Source: Natrinema caseinilyticum (GTDB lineage Archaea > Halobacteriota > Halobacteria > Halobacteriales > Natrialbaceae). From it: DNA of 64,000 nt. The position numbers and the translations under genes are program-made. Location of the stretch: NCBI RefSeq assembly GCF_024227435.1, contig NZ_CP100445.1, positions 3,097,369 through 3,161,368 on the forward strand, in the 5' to 3' direction. This document shows, in pieces, positions 15,692-25,125 of this stretch. How positions within the stretch are numbered: position 1 is the stretch's first letter; each line of letters starts with the position of its first letter. The notes under the pieces are model-generated. The model was not told the origin of the DNA. It saw nothing but the letters and a program-made list of their open reading frames with translations, and did not search any database.

Positions 15692-17557
15692 GTGATCGAA
15701 TCCGGATCCTCGTATCCGCCGATCGAAGCCTACGGGGTCGTCGGCAACCTCGAGACGTGTGCGCTCGTCGCGCCGAACGGATCGATCGACTGGTTTCCGT
15801 TCCCGCACCTCGAGTCGCCGAGCGTCCTCGCCGCGATGCTCGACGCGGACCGCGGTGGTCGGTTCCGTATCGGCCCGGTCGACACGTACGAGACCGATCG
15901 ACGGTACGTGGACGAGACGAACGTCCTCGAGACGACGTTTCGCACGGGATCGGGGATGGCGACCGTGACGGATTTCATGCCACCCGCTGGTCGGGTCGAT
16001 CACCCGAAGCAGGTTCTGTACCGCAGGGTGGCGTGCACGGACGGAGCGGTCGACCTCGAGATCGAATTCGAGCCGCGGTTCGACTACGGGCGGGCCCAGA
16101 CGACGATCCGATCGGTCGAAAACGGCGTTCTCGCCGCCGGGTCCGAACAGCGGACGCTCCTCGAGAGCCCGATCGAACTCGCGGTCGAGGACGGGCGAAT
16201 CGCCGGCGAACTGTCGCTCGAGGCCGGCGACGTGGAGTGGGTCTTGCTCCGGTGTACGGGTGCCGAGGGGGCGAGGACGGATCCGGCCGCCGCACTGGAG
16301 GACACGCTCGACTACTGGACCGAGTGGGGCCACACCTGTGCCGGCGGTGACGGCTGTGCGTTCGAGGGACCGTGGCACGACCAGATCGTCCGCTCCGGAC
16401 TGGTTCTCAAACTTCTGACGCACGCCGAATCGGGGGCGATCGCCGCCGCGCCGACCACGTCGTTGCCGGAGGACATCGGCGGCGTTCGGAACTGGGATTA
16501 TCGGTTCAACTGGCTTCGTGACGCCGGGTTCACCGTCCAGGCGCTGATGAACCTCGGGACGGTCGAAGAGGCGACCGACTACGTCGACTGGGTGATGGAT
16601 CTCTGTCAGACGGACGCCCCGGACGAGATCCAGCCGGTGTACGGACTCCACGGCTCGTCGGACCTCGAGGAGCGGGAAATCGGGAGCCTCGAGGGATATC
16701 GGGGCTCGCAACCGGTTCGCATCGGAAACGGAGCGGCCGAGCAGCGACAACTCGATATCTACGGCGAACTGCTGCTGGCGGTCGACGAGAGACGACAGTA
16801 CGGGCGGTCCCTGGCGGACGACGAATGGGACCGAATCAGGGGAATCGTCGAGTACGTTCGCGAGGTCTGGGGCGAACCCGACGCCGGTATCTGGGAGGTC
16901 CGCGGCGGAACCGAACACTTCGTCTATTCGAAGGTGATGTGCTGGGTCGCCCTCGATCGGGGGATCGAAATCGCCGTCGAGGGCGATCGTGATGCCCCGC
17001 TCGGGGCGTGGCGAGAAACCCGCGAGCGGATCAAGACGGACGTGCTCGACAACGGTTTCGACGAGGAGGTCGGCGCGTTCGTCCAGGCCTACGGAACGAA
17101 GACGCTCGACGCGACGGCCCTCCTGTTGCCACTCGTCGGATTCCTGCCCTTCGACGACGACCGCGTCCGGGGGACGATCGACGCGGTCGAGGACCGATTG
17201 GGCGAGGACGATGCGTTCGTGATGCGGTACGATGGAGACGACGGACTTCCGGGTGACGAGGGGGCGTTCGTCCTGTGCTCGTGCTGGCTCGTCGACGCAC
17301 TCGCGCTCTCCGGGCGCGTCGAGAAAGCCCACTCGAGATTCGAGACGGTGCTCGAATACGTGAATCCCCTGGGGCTCGTCGCGGAGGAACTCGATCCGCA
17401 GACCGGCACACACCTCGGGAACTACCCGCAGGCGTTCAGTCACATCGGAATCGTCAACAGCGCTCTCTACCTCGGCTTCGCTCGAGGGCGTGGGACGCCC
17501 GGGCCGGAACCGATGGGGATTCGCCTCGGCGAGCCGATCGGAGTTCCCGACGCGTAA
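15692..17557 (+). CDS. Glycoside hydrolase family 15 (glucoamylase/trehalase-like)
   Basis: The 621-aa protein starts at GTG 15692 (SD-like GGTGAG upstream). It has the N-terminal beta-sandwich of archaeal and bacterial GH15 enzymes (PIEAYGVVGNLETCALVAPN, then GSIDWFPFPHLESP) and an (alpha/alpha)6 catalytic barrel from about residue 230. The signature NWDYRFNWLRDAGFTVQAL is clear. The C-terminal acid/base Glu is plausibly in LVAEELDPQTG. No signal peptide is seen, so it is cytoplasmic, probably splitting glucose from maltodextrins or trehalose. The length is normal for the family. It is monocistronic. Confidence 0.9.
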   Translation: MIESGSSYPPIEAYGVVGNLETCALVAPNGSIDWFPFPHLESPSVLAAMLDADRGGRFRIGPVDTYETDRRYVDETNVLETTFRTGSGMATVTDFMPPAGRVDHPKQVLYRRVACTDGAVDLEIEFEPRFDYGRAQTTIRSVENGVLAAGSEQRTLLESPIELAVEDGRIAGELSLEAGDVEWVLLRCTGAEGARTDPAAALEDTLDYWTEWGHTCAGGDGCAFEGPWHDQIVRSGLVLKLLTHAESGAIAAAPTTSLPEDIGGVRNWDYRFNWLRDAGFTVQALMNLGTVEEATDYVDWVMDLCQTDAPDEIQPVYGLHGSSDLEEREIGSLEGYRGSQPVRIGNGAAEQRQLDIYGELLLAVDERRQYGRSLADDEWDRIRGIVEYVREVWGEPDAGIWEVRGGTEHFVYSKVMCWVALDRGIEIAVEGDRDAPLGAWRETRERIKTDVLDNGFDEEVGAFVQAYGTKTLDATALLLPLVGFLPFDDDRVRGTIDAVEDRLGEDDAFVMRYDGDDGLPGDEGAFVLCSCWLVDALALSGRVEKAHSRFETVLEYVNPLGLVAEELDPQTGTHLGNYPQAFSHIGIVNSALYLGFARGRGTPGPEPMGIRLGEPIGVPDA

Positions 17558-18279
17558 CGGGCGAGCGGACCCGAGGGCCGAATCGGCCACCGGTGGTCGT
17601 CCGATCGGCCCCGAACGGGGTCCGTCGCGAGCCGAGTACGTCCGGACGCGTGAACGGACCGAAAGCACCGCGGACCGGGGTGCAGCCGCGCCCGCTCGAA
17701 ATCGAACGCGACTGCGACTGCGGATGCGGTCGAAGAACCGTCGAGTCTCGGCGGTGCACGCTGGAGGACGGAGCGAATCGCGACGAGATGCCGACCGTCC
17801 GAGTCGACCGGGTTCTCGTCGCGGATACGAACGCCACTCGAGGGCAGTCCAGACGCTCGGAGATCGGTGTCTCACGGTTCGGGAAAGTGCTGTGTCCGGG
17901 TTCTGTGGGACTACAACCGGCCGGACACAACGTGGGTGTAGATGGTGGTTGGCTGTCCGATGAGTTAGCCAGTGTCGCGCAGCGGGCCACGCGACGGTCA
18001 GGTCTCTCGGCGCAGACGATATCAACCCCGTCCAGTATTCCCGCGACGTTGGAATCAGGTACCGAGGGAATCATCACGGTTCCGTCCGGGAGTATTCGAA
18101 ACGCGTTCGTGGTCGTGACGAGTGCCGACCGGGATGGACGTCCATCGGACGGGTGCTCCCGAGAACCGAAGTCGGCGTCGGACGACGTTTGCGACGTACC
18201 GGAACGTGAGACAATCAGGCGACCCGGAATTCGAGGTTACCGAAATACCCATAGTGATCAATCCCCCATCCACGTCAGT
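17558..18279. other. Intergenic stretch, no convincing gene
   Basis: Over 700 bp contain only Arg/Ser/Pro-rich frames on both strands. A short minus-strand stretch around 17950-18077 (VPDSNVAGILDGVDIVCAER) looks faintly coding but has no supported start or end. Confidence 0.4.
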
Positions 18280-18399
18280 ATGGCAGACTACGCCGAGGAG
18301 CGGTGTGCCACCTGTAATGGCAAACGGATCGTTCGGACTGACGGGTCCGTGTGGTGTCCCAACTGCGCCTTGTTCGATCCGCGACAACGAGCGACGTAA
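18280..18399 (+). CDS. 39-aa zinc-ribbon microprotein
   Basis: ATG 18280 to TAA 18397 encodes an acidic N terminus (MADYAEE), the knuckle CATCNG (about residues 9-14) and a second knuckle WCPNCALFD (about 26-32). The pattern is a textbook two-knuckle zinc ribbon. Its function is unknown; haloarchaeal microproteins of this class have been linked to stress adaptation and protein interaction. Confidence 0.75.
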   Translation: MADYAEERCATCNGKRIVRTDGSVWCPNCALFDPRQRAT

Positions 18400-18705
18400 G
18401 AACCGTCCGCCAGTGCAACGGCGGGAGGTCGGCAAGCGAGAACGAGTCGCCAGATTTGGAGCGGCCGCTAGCCGGCGAAACGCGACGGGACGATCGTTCC
18501 CCCCGCACCGCTTCGCTCTCGAGTCCGACTGAACGGGGCCAGTGTCGGGAGGACCCAGTCGCTCGACGCGGGACTCGCAGACCTCCGATCGCGGCACCGA
18601 GCGGACTCGCCGTCCGGGTCCGCTCGAGATGGCGGACGCTCAGCGGGACGACCGCAACAGCGAGTCCGCGGACGGACGATATTCTGAATCGGCCGGGTGG
18701 ACCGT

Positions 18706-18864
18706 TCAGAATTCGTAGTGTGCGATCTCCTGTGATTCACAGGTAGGACACGTGTCGACGCCCGGCGAGAGTTTTTTACCGCAGTTTCGACACTCGTGGA
18801 GCGCCGTGATCCCGGCCGACCTGGTTCTGCGAGTTCGCTTTCGCAGCACGTTGAATGCACCCAT
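18706..18864 (-). CDS. 52-aa zinc-ribbon microprotein
   Basis: ATG 18864 to TGA 18706 encodes a basic N terminus (GAFNVLRKRTRRTR), knuckle ECRNCGKKLSPG (about 24-33), knuckle DTCPTCES (about 36-42) and terminal IAHYEF. It is one of a family of conserved small haloarchaeal zinc proteins. An A+T-rich promoter-like stretch lies upstream (18890-18920). Confidence 0.8.
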   Translation of the reverse strand: MGAFNVLRKRTRRTRSAGITALHECRNCGKKLSPGVDTCPTCESQEIAHYEF

Positions 18865-19177
18865 GGTAACTCCCCTCGTGTATCTATTGCGGGCGCGCGG
18901 TTATTAGCATTATTAATCATGATGTTGAATCTCCCGTCGCCGGTTCAGTACGGATGGCCTGCAGATTCGCACGCGGTGCCGACGATGAGTGCGGACTTCG
19001 GCGGTCGAACCGCGAACGGTTCGAGAAAGTCTGCGGTGATTCGCGTGTCCCGTCTCGACTGGCACACGGTCTCCGACGTCGCGGACAGCGTCGCGATTCC
19101 ACGCGGTCGCGTCCGATTCGACGGTCGTTGCGGGAGACGAAAAATTCTTCTTTGAGAGACTATTGGATTTACTCATA

Positions 19178-20117
19178 ATGAACGGTAATAGGGGCGGCGA
19201 GGACCGAAAAGAGACGACGCTACAACGACGACGGCTCCTACAGGCGACTGCCGGAATCGGCACCGCGACGCTCGGATTGTCGACCCGGGCGAGCGCCGTC
19301 GAGCCCGGTCCCGGACCCGTCGAAGAGCTCGTCGATTGTTTCTCGTTCTGGGATACCGCCCCCGAGACGTATCCGCAACTCGACCTGACGGTTTCGGCGC
19401 CGACGACCCGGAACGTCCCCGATTCACCGGCCGAGGTGATGATTTACGCTCACGGGTGGAACAGCGAGGGAGCAAACGGCCGTGACCAGGCGATTACGTT
19501 CGAACACGCGCTACGTGAGGATGGATACGAGTATCCGGTGGTCAACGCGCAGTGGGAGTCGAATTCGCTGGACCTCGCCGAGGCCGGGAGACGGGCTGAC
19601 GTCTGTGGTCGTCGTCTGGCGGAGTGGCTTCGTGGCTACCGCGACCGCAATCCGGACGTGACGGTCCGGCTCGCCGGTCTCTCACTCGGCGCACGAGTTC
19701 CGCTCTCGGCGCTCGAGACGCTGGACGGTGACGGTACCGTTTCCAGCGTGTCGCTCTTTGGCGCCGCGGTCGACGTCACGTGGCTCTTGGCTCTGTTCGA
19801 ACACTCCCGACGGATACGACGGTGACGCCATCGACGCCTCCGTTCGGAAGCTCTGCAACTATTACTCGAACGCCGACGACACGATCTGTACGACGTATCG
19901 CGTCGGCAACCCGAACGGGGGGCTCGGCTGCGACGGTGCCGATTGCGACGGTCCGCCCGGCGACGGCTCGACGCCGGATTCCTACGTCGACGTGGACGTG
20001 TCCGGCGAGATTGGCGGCCACTGCGCCTATCAAATTCCGACCGAAGGAGTCGTCGGGCGGGTAGTGGAAGACTTCAGGGCCGTCGACGACGCTGGCGTCG
20101 CCCGCGGTGACAGCTAA
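19178..20117 (+). pseudogene. Frameshifted Tat-exported alpha/beta hydrolase
   Basis: From ATG 19178 the first frame encodes a Tat signal (QRRRLLQATAGIGTATLGLS), a beta-strand plus YAHGWNSEG, and the nucleophile elbow LAGLSLGARV. Its similarity ends near 19790 and it stops at 19825. The continuation (GDAIDASVRKLCNYYSNADD, then GGHCAYQIPTEGVVGRVVEDF with the likely catalytic His) lies in another frame ending at 20117. One indel between about 19785 and 19815 explains this. The intact relative would be a secreted esterase/lipase-like enzyme of about 300 aa. Sequencing error is an alternative to real decay. Confidence 0.7.
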
Positions 20118-20354
20118 CGCCGTCGGCTGGCCGATACCGAATGTGCGGGACACGCCGCTCGGCAGGACCCGCACGAAGCCGGTCGCGCGGTGGCTCTCTC
20201 AGTGAGTCAGCTCAGTCGTGGGAGACGTGGCCGGTCGGAACTCTCGGTGGCGGTGCTTTCTGGACCGCTCAGTTGTTCCGAGAACTCTCGGTCCGCAGAC
20301 CGGTCGAGGCGGGACGAGAGCCGTGCTCCGAAAACGCGGGAACCGGTACCGTCG

Positions 20355-20483
20355 TCAGAAGACGCCTCGCAGAAGCACCAGCGTGATTCCGGAGAGGATG
20401 ATGAGACTGAGGAAGCCGGCGAAGACGAGCGCCGCTTGCCGGCCGGTGAGCGATTCGCCGTCGAGGAACTCTTCTGAGACCAT
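20355..20483 (-). CDS. 42-aa single-span membrane microprotein
   Basis: ATG 20483 to TGA 20355 encodes an acidic N terminus (MVSEEFLDGESLTGRQ), one transmembrane helix (AALVFAGFLSLIILSGITLV, about 18-37) and a short basic tail (LRGVF). Codon choice is haloarchaeal. Its function is unknown. It is convergent with the frameshifted hydrolase. Confidence 0.65.
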   Translation of the reverse strand: MVSEEFLDGESLTGRQAALVFAGFLSLIILSGITLVLLRGVF

Positions 20484-20691
20484 GCACGATGGTCTCGAGC
20501 GGTTCGCTTAAACGTGTTGGTCAGCGGATCTGGACCGCGTTGCCGGGGTCGCGACCGATCCGTGACAGGGGAGACGTCGGCGCGTAGAACAAAACGTCCA
20601 CGACGACGCCGCGAGTGGGGGCGTCGCTCGAGCGAGAACCCGCTCCCGGGCGGAGGGCGTCCCTGTGAGATTCGTCTACGGGTCCGTCGTG

Positions 20692-21087
20692 CTATTCGTT
20701 GAGGTGGCCCCGATACCCCTTCGGTTCGAAGCCACGCCGGCAGATGACGCGCTTGCGACCGACCGTGATCGCACTGATCTGGTTGTCGTCTTCCATGCGA
20801 TCGATGACGGTCTCGAGCCGGTCCTGTGTCCACTCGGTTTCGTCACGGATCGTGGCCTGGTCGACCCGTCCGCCGCGTTTGACAAGCAGCCTGAGAATTT
20901 TATCTTCGTCGGGTAGTTCGCGTTCGTCGACACCGTATTCGATCTGTTCTGCATAACTTAACGTTTCGTCCTCGTCGTCCACGTCCCGGTCCTCGGTCGA
21001 CGTCGTCGCGGACTCGTTCGACGTGGATTCGTCGGCCGAACCGCTCCAGAGAGACGAGAGACGCGCCCAGAGTGCACTGAATACCAT
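20692..21087 (-). CDS. Winged-helix regulator with acidic linker
   Basis: The 131-aa protein has a short hydrophobic N terminus (MVFSALWARLSSLW) that may be a membrane-association helix, then a Ser/Asp/Glu-rich linker. A winged HTH (about residues 60-125) reads LPDEDKILRLLVKRGGRVDQ, then RDETEWTQDRLETVIDRMED and ISAITVGRKRVICRRG. The ATG at 21087 is preferred over an upstream start because of the conserved MVFSALW opening. Haloarchaeal relatives are annotated only as HTH proteins. The target is unknown. Confidence 0.75.
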   Translation of the reverse strand: MVFSALWARLSSLWSGSADESTSNESATTSTEDRDVDDEDETLSYAEQIEYGVDERELPDEDKILRLLVKRGGRVDQATIRDETEWTQDRLETVIDRMEDDNQISAITVGRKRVICRRGFEPKGYRGHLNE

Positions 21088-21463
21088 TCGTTTATCACGC
21101 TCCGTTGGAACTACCACAGCTTGAACGCCCATCTACCTTGATTTTATGTTCCATATATTACACACCTAGTTTCCATTGGTTACGTTACGACTATTTTGAC
21201 GGTTCCGTCCGCGTTTAGCACCGTCCTTGCAGGTCGCAAGTCGATTATCACCTTCGGCGACCGACAGGCTCGCGGGCACCCTGAATTGCGCGCGGTCGAA
21301 CCGTGGACCCATCGGGCCGTGATCGGCGGGAGCCACCGCGTTCCGGCGATCGGGGTCACCGAGGCCGCTCGAGAGGGCTCGAGCGGCGGCGACCGGGAAT
21401 CGCGCTCGATGCGTCCGACACCGAACGCGTCGTTCGGTCCGCGCGGTCCGATCGTCACGGTCG
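21088..21463. other. Intergenic stretch
   Basis: An A+T-rich segment (21133-21185, TTTTATG and TATATTA motifs) is probably the promoter region of the winged-helix gene. No gene was seen in the remainder. Confidence 0.45.
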
Positions 21464-22270
21464 TCACCCGTCGGTCGCCCCGACGAATTCCCGGTACGAG
21501 TCCGCGAGCGAGTCGAGCGCTTCGTGGTGGTTCGTCGAATGGGGCGCCGTCAACGGCGAAACGCTGATGCGGCCTTCGACGATCGCGCGGCGGTCGGTGC
21601 CGACCGGGTCGGGAATCGAAGCCGGGTCCATATCGTCCCAGACGCGATCGTGGAGCGAGATGTGGCCGCCGTCGCGTTCGGCGTCCATCTCGTAGCGTTT
21701 CGAGGGGCGCGTTATCTCGATGGGTGCAGGTTCGTCGTCCGGCAGCGGGACGTTGACGTTGAGATACGCGGCGTGGTCGAACACGCCAGCCTCGAGTGCG
21801 CGCTCCGCGAGGTAGGTCGTCACCCGGGTCGCTTCGGCGTAGTCGTCGGCCGTCACGTCGACCGCCGTAAACGACGTGTCGTCGACCGGGACGTACAGCG
21901 ACGTCGCGATCGACGGGACGTCGAAGAACGCCGCTTCGACGGCAGCGCTGATCGTTCCGGACCGACCGAGGACGTACTCGCCGAGGTTCGCACCCCTGTT
22001 ACAGCCGGCGACGACGAGGTCGGGGAAGGGGCCGAGTTCGGCGAGGCCGGCCACGACGCAATCCGCGGGTGTCCCGTGAACTGCGTAGCCCAGTTCGTGG
22101 TCGTCGACTTCGACCTCGTGCGAGAGCGATCGACCGCTGGCGCTCCGGTCATCGGCGGGGGCGACGACGGTCACGTTCGCGCGTTCGGAGAGGGCATCGT
22201 ACAGCGACCTGATACCGGTGCTATCGATCCCGTCGTCGTTGGTCAACAGGATCTCGAGGTCGTCGCTCAT
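21464..22270 (-). CDS. surE: 5'/3'-nucleotidase SurE
   Basis: The 268-aa protein shows all SurE hallmarks: the metal-binding N terminus ILLTNDDGIDSTGIRSLYDAL (residues 7-27), the Ser/Asn motif VVAPADDRSASGRSLS, and VVAGCNRGANLGEYVLGRSG with the second Asn ligand. The GTPADCV segment and a C-terminal extended arm for dimer exchange follow. It dephosphorylates nucleoside monophosphates in the cytoplasm, linked to survival and repair functions. The length is typical. It lies 92 bp downstream of the Rsm22-like gene on the same strand. Confidence 0.95.
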   Translation of the reverse strand: MSDDLEILLTNDDGIDSTGIRSLYDALSERANVTVVAPADDRSASGRSLSHEVEVDDHELGYAVHGTPADCVVAGLAELGPFPDLVVAGCNRGANLGEYVLGRSGTISAAVEAAFFDVPSIATSLYVPVDDTSFTAVDVTADDYAEATRVTTYLAERALEAGVFDHAAYLNVNVPLPDDEPAPIEITRPSKRYEMDAERDGGHISLHDRVWDDMDPASIPDPVGTDRRAIVEGRISVSPLTAPHSTNHHEALDSLADSYREFVGATDG

Positions 22271-22361
22271 GTCACGTCGGTCGAACGGCGATACGAAAAG
22301 CCCACCGCTTTTGCCAGTCTCCGGTTCGAGGCGGTCCGGTGGACTATCGTTTCCCAGTGGA

Positions 22362-23942
22362 TCAGGCGATCCGGTCGACTATCGTTTCCTCGTCGACGAC
22401 CAGGTTGTAAGCCTCCTCGTCGTCGTTCCAGAGCGCCAGGGCGCCTTCGAACGAACAGACCTCGCCGTAGTCGGCCTCGAGCAGCGGCCGGTTCAACGAG
22501 GTCTCGTTCGTGAGGACGGCGTAGTGTTCGACGTCCTCGCTCCCGTCGCTGATCTTGAACAGGGGATTCGATCCGCCGCGGTCGGCGTCGCGACCGCCGC
22601 CGTCGGGTCCGCTCAGCGACCGGCTGAGTTTCGCCGCGACGAGGTCGATCCGATTGGGAACGTGCTGGCCCATCTCGGCCATTTTCGCCCACTCGCTCGT
22701 CTCGAGCGCCATGTCGATCCGACGGCGGCCGTCGAGTCGGAGCAGCGAGTAGGAAAACTGAACGTCCACGTTGACGAATTCGCCGGGCGAGTGGTCCTCG
22801 TCGTCGGCCGACGCGGCGTCATCGAGTCGCCGCTGGAATCCCGGGACCTCGACGTCCGGCCGAACGTCGAACGACCAGCCGCGGTCCGACGGGGTTTCGC
22901 CGGGCCAGAGTCGAACCGTGGGACCGTAAACGGTCACCTCGCCGAGACGGTGGGTGGCCGACTCGTCGACGCTATCGCGGTCGACGTCGACGTCGCTATC
23001 CGCTCCGTCCCGGACCCGTTCGCCCTCGAGTTCGCGTTCCACCGCTCGCAACCCGATACTGGTGTTCTTGTCGGCGGGCGCCATCGCCAGCAGCGTCCCG
23101 TCCGGCGCGAGCGTCTCGAGGACGGACCGCGTGACCGCCACGGGATCGTCGAGTTCGCTCAGAACGTTACAGGCGAGGACGAGGTCGAAGCCGTCGTCGG
23201 GTGCCGCGGGATCGAACCCATCGCCCGCCCCGTCAGTGCCGCCAGCGACGATCTCGCTCGGATCGAACGCTTCCGCCGTCGTCCGGTGGATCGCGGTGTG
23301 GACGTTTCGGCTGGTCGCCGCGAGCATGTCTTCGAGGACGTCCGCCGCGGCGCTCGGTTCGATCGCGTGGTACTCGAGCAAGGCGTCGTCCGGCACGTAG
23401 TCACAGAGTCCAAGCGCGGGGCCGCCGACACCCGCACCGACGTCCAGCACTCGGAGGTTCCGACCTAGCAGGTTCCGGTCGGCGAGGTCGTCGAGTGCGT
23501 ACTGGATCGCCGCGTAGTAGCCCGGGAGGTGGTAAATCGCGTACCCGGCCGCGACGTCGTCGTCGTACGCGACCGCGCGGCCGTCGAGGTAGTCGGCTTT
23601 GAACCGGCGGATCGTCGACCGCAGGAGGTCCCCGGACGCCCCGTCGTACCAGTTCGGACCGTAGCGGTCGACCAGCACCTCCTCGAGTCGACGTTCGTAT
23701 TCGGCGGGAACGCGCGTCACCGGCTCTCGACGGGGCCGAACGGGGTCGTCGCCGACCGGAACGAAGGTGCCGTCCTCGCACTCGACGAGGCCGAGGTCGG
23801 CCGCGTCCTCCCGGAGGTGTTGTCGGACGACCGCCGGATGGGGCGTGCCCTCGACGTATTCGCAGATCTCGTCGGGGTCGATCGGCCGGACGTTTCGCAG
23901 GTATTTCGCGTTCGACCGGATGGCCTCGCGCTGGTCGGTCAC
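22362..23942 (-). CDS. Rsm22-like small-subunit ribosome-associated methyltransferase
   Basis: The 526-aa protein has an N-terminal helical/HTH-like region (residues 1-110), a Rossmann methyltransferase fold with LRVLDVGAGVGGPALGLCDY (about 163-182) and FDLVLACNVLSELDDPVAV, and a C-terminal beta-rich segment. This arrangement matches the Rsm22/Mtb family associated with small ribosomal subunit assembly. Archaeal and mitochondrial members lack proven activity in many cases. Its start overlaps the last 4 bp of tyrA (ATGA), so translation is coupled. Confidence 0.8.
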   Translation of the reverse strand: MTDQREAIRSNAKYLRNVRPIDPDEICEYVEGTPHPAVVRQHLREDAADLGLVECEDGTFVPVGDDPVRPRREPVTRVPAEYERRLEEVLVDRYGPNWYDGASGDLLRSTIRRFKADYLDGRAVAYDDDVAAGYAIYHLPGYYAAIQYALDDLADRNLLGRNLRVLDVGAGVGGPALGLCDYVPDDALLEYHAIEPSAAADVLEDMLAATSRNVHTAIHRTTAEAFDPSEIVAGGTDGAGDGFDPAAPDDGFDLVLACNVLSELDDPVAVTRSVLETLAPDGTLLAMAPADKNTSIGLRAVERELEGERVRDGADSDVDVDRDSVDESATHRLGEVTVYGPTVRLWPGETPSDRGWSFDVRPDVEVPGFQRRLDDAASADDEDHSPGEFVNVDVQFSYSLLRLDGRRRIDMALETSEWAKMAEMGQHVPNRIDLVAAKLSRSLSGPDGGGRDADRGGSNPLFKISDGSEDVEHYAVLTNETSLNRPLLEADYGEVCSFEGALALWNDDEEAYNLVVDEETIVDRIA

Positions 23943-24775
23943 CCGTCACCACCGCGGCCACCGCCGCGTCGGTCGGCGTCGGACCCGGCCTCGATTCCGT
24001 CCGACCCGCCGTCGATTTTCGCCGACTCCGCATCCGTCTCGTCGTGCCACTGAGCGGCCGCCGCCCGATACAGCGACTCGAGTTCGTCGGAATCGGCGTC
24101 GGCGATCGCAGCGGCGGCGTCGGCGACCGCGTCCGCTCCGTCGAACGTCTCCTGAATGTCGGCGTAGACGCGCGGCGTTCCCGCGGTCACCTGCCGGGCG
24201 AGTCGCCTGAGGTCCTCGTATATCGGCGTTTCGAACCCGTCCGGAACCGATTCCGCGGCGAGTGCGAACGAGAGGACCGCCGCGTGGGTCGCCGCCTGGA
24301 CGGTCCCCATGGCCCGGTCGTGGTCCGCCGCCGTCGTCTCGAGCAGGACGTTTCCGCGCCCCTCGAGGGCGGCGATGATCTCGTCGGTCGCCGGCCCCGA
24401 TCGGTCGCGAACGACGGCGATCGAACCGGGCGCGCGAGCGGGTGCAAAGAGGGGGTGCAGACTCACGCGCTCTAAGTCGGGAGCGTGGGTCGCCATCGCC
24501 GTGAGCGCGGGTTCCATCACGCCCGAGACGTCGACGATCGCCCGACGTGCTCGTCCCGCCTGCTGGCGGATCGACTCGGTGACGTGCGTCATCGGCACGG
24601 CGAGACAGACGACGTCGTACGTCCCGTCGCCCTCGAGGGCGGCGACCTCGCCGCCGACCGCTTCGGCCGCGGCTTCCGCGGTATCCTCGTCGACGTCGGC
24701 GAATGCGATCCGGGCGTCTACCGCATCCCCGAACCACGTCCCCATCGACCCCGCGCCGACGATCAGCACATCCAT
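23939..24775 (-). CDS. tyrA: Prephenate dehydrogenase
   Basis: The 278-aa protein begins with an NAD(P)-binding Rossmann motif MDVLIVGAGSMGTWFGDAV, followed by VVCLAVPMTHVTESI, VDVSGVMEPALTAM and the signature SLHPLFAPARAP (the His contributes to catalysis in TyrA enzymes). A helical dimerisation domain follows, and an acidic Asp/Gly-rich tail. It converts prephenate to 4-hydroxyphenylpyruvate in tyrosine synthesis. It is the first gene of a tyrA-rsm22 pair overlapping by 4 bp. The terminal Gly/Asp-rich extension (about 30 residues) is probably disordered. Confidence 0.9.
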   Translation of the reverse strand: MDVLIVGAGSMGTWFGDAVDARIAFADVDEDTAEAAAEAVGGEVAALEGDGTYDVVCLAVPMTHVTESIRQQAGRARRAIVDVSGVMEPALTAMATHAPDLERVSLHPLFAPARAPGSIAVVRDRSGPATDEIIAALEGRGNVLLETTAADHDRAMGTVQAATHAAVLSFALAAESVPDGFETPIYEDLRRLARQVTAGTPRVYADIQETFDGADAVADAAAAIADADSDELESLYRAAAAQWHDETDAESAKIDGGSDGIEAGSDADRRGGGRGGDG

Positions 24776-25125
24776 CGGTCGCCTCTACCTTCCGACGTTG
24801 CAAAAGCCGTTCGATCGATCGGCTCGCGTGAGTATTCGAAATGAGCGGAGAACCCGATCGGTCGTCCGGTCGAGCGAGCGGGGCCCCGACTGGAGACCGA
24901 CTCGAGATGCGACACGGGTGGACATCGTCTGTGGAGATAGCGAAACGTTGCGGCAGGATTTTGCCTCTATCGGAAATAATTATATGAGATGAGTGGGAGG
25001 GCGTAAACATGCTCGCTTTACGACGAGACTTGTCGGCGATTTGTACAAACGGTGCGTCTCGGGACCAGAACACGACTCGCGCCATCGAACCGCGTTACAG
25101 CGGGTTCTGACCGAGAGGACCACAC

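Noticed and set aside
15548-18025. 825-codon minus-strand frame
   Set aside because: Mirror of the GH15 gene, which has clear catalytic motifs on the plus strand.
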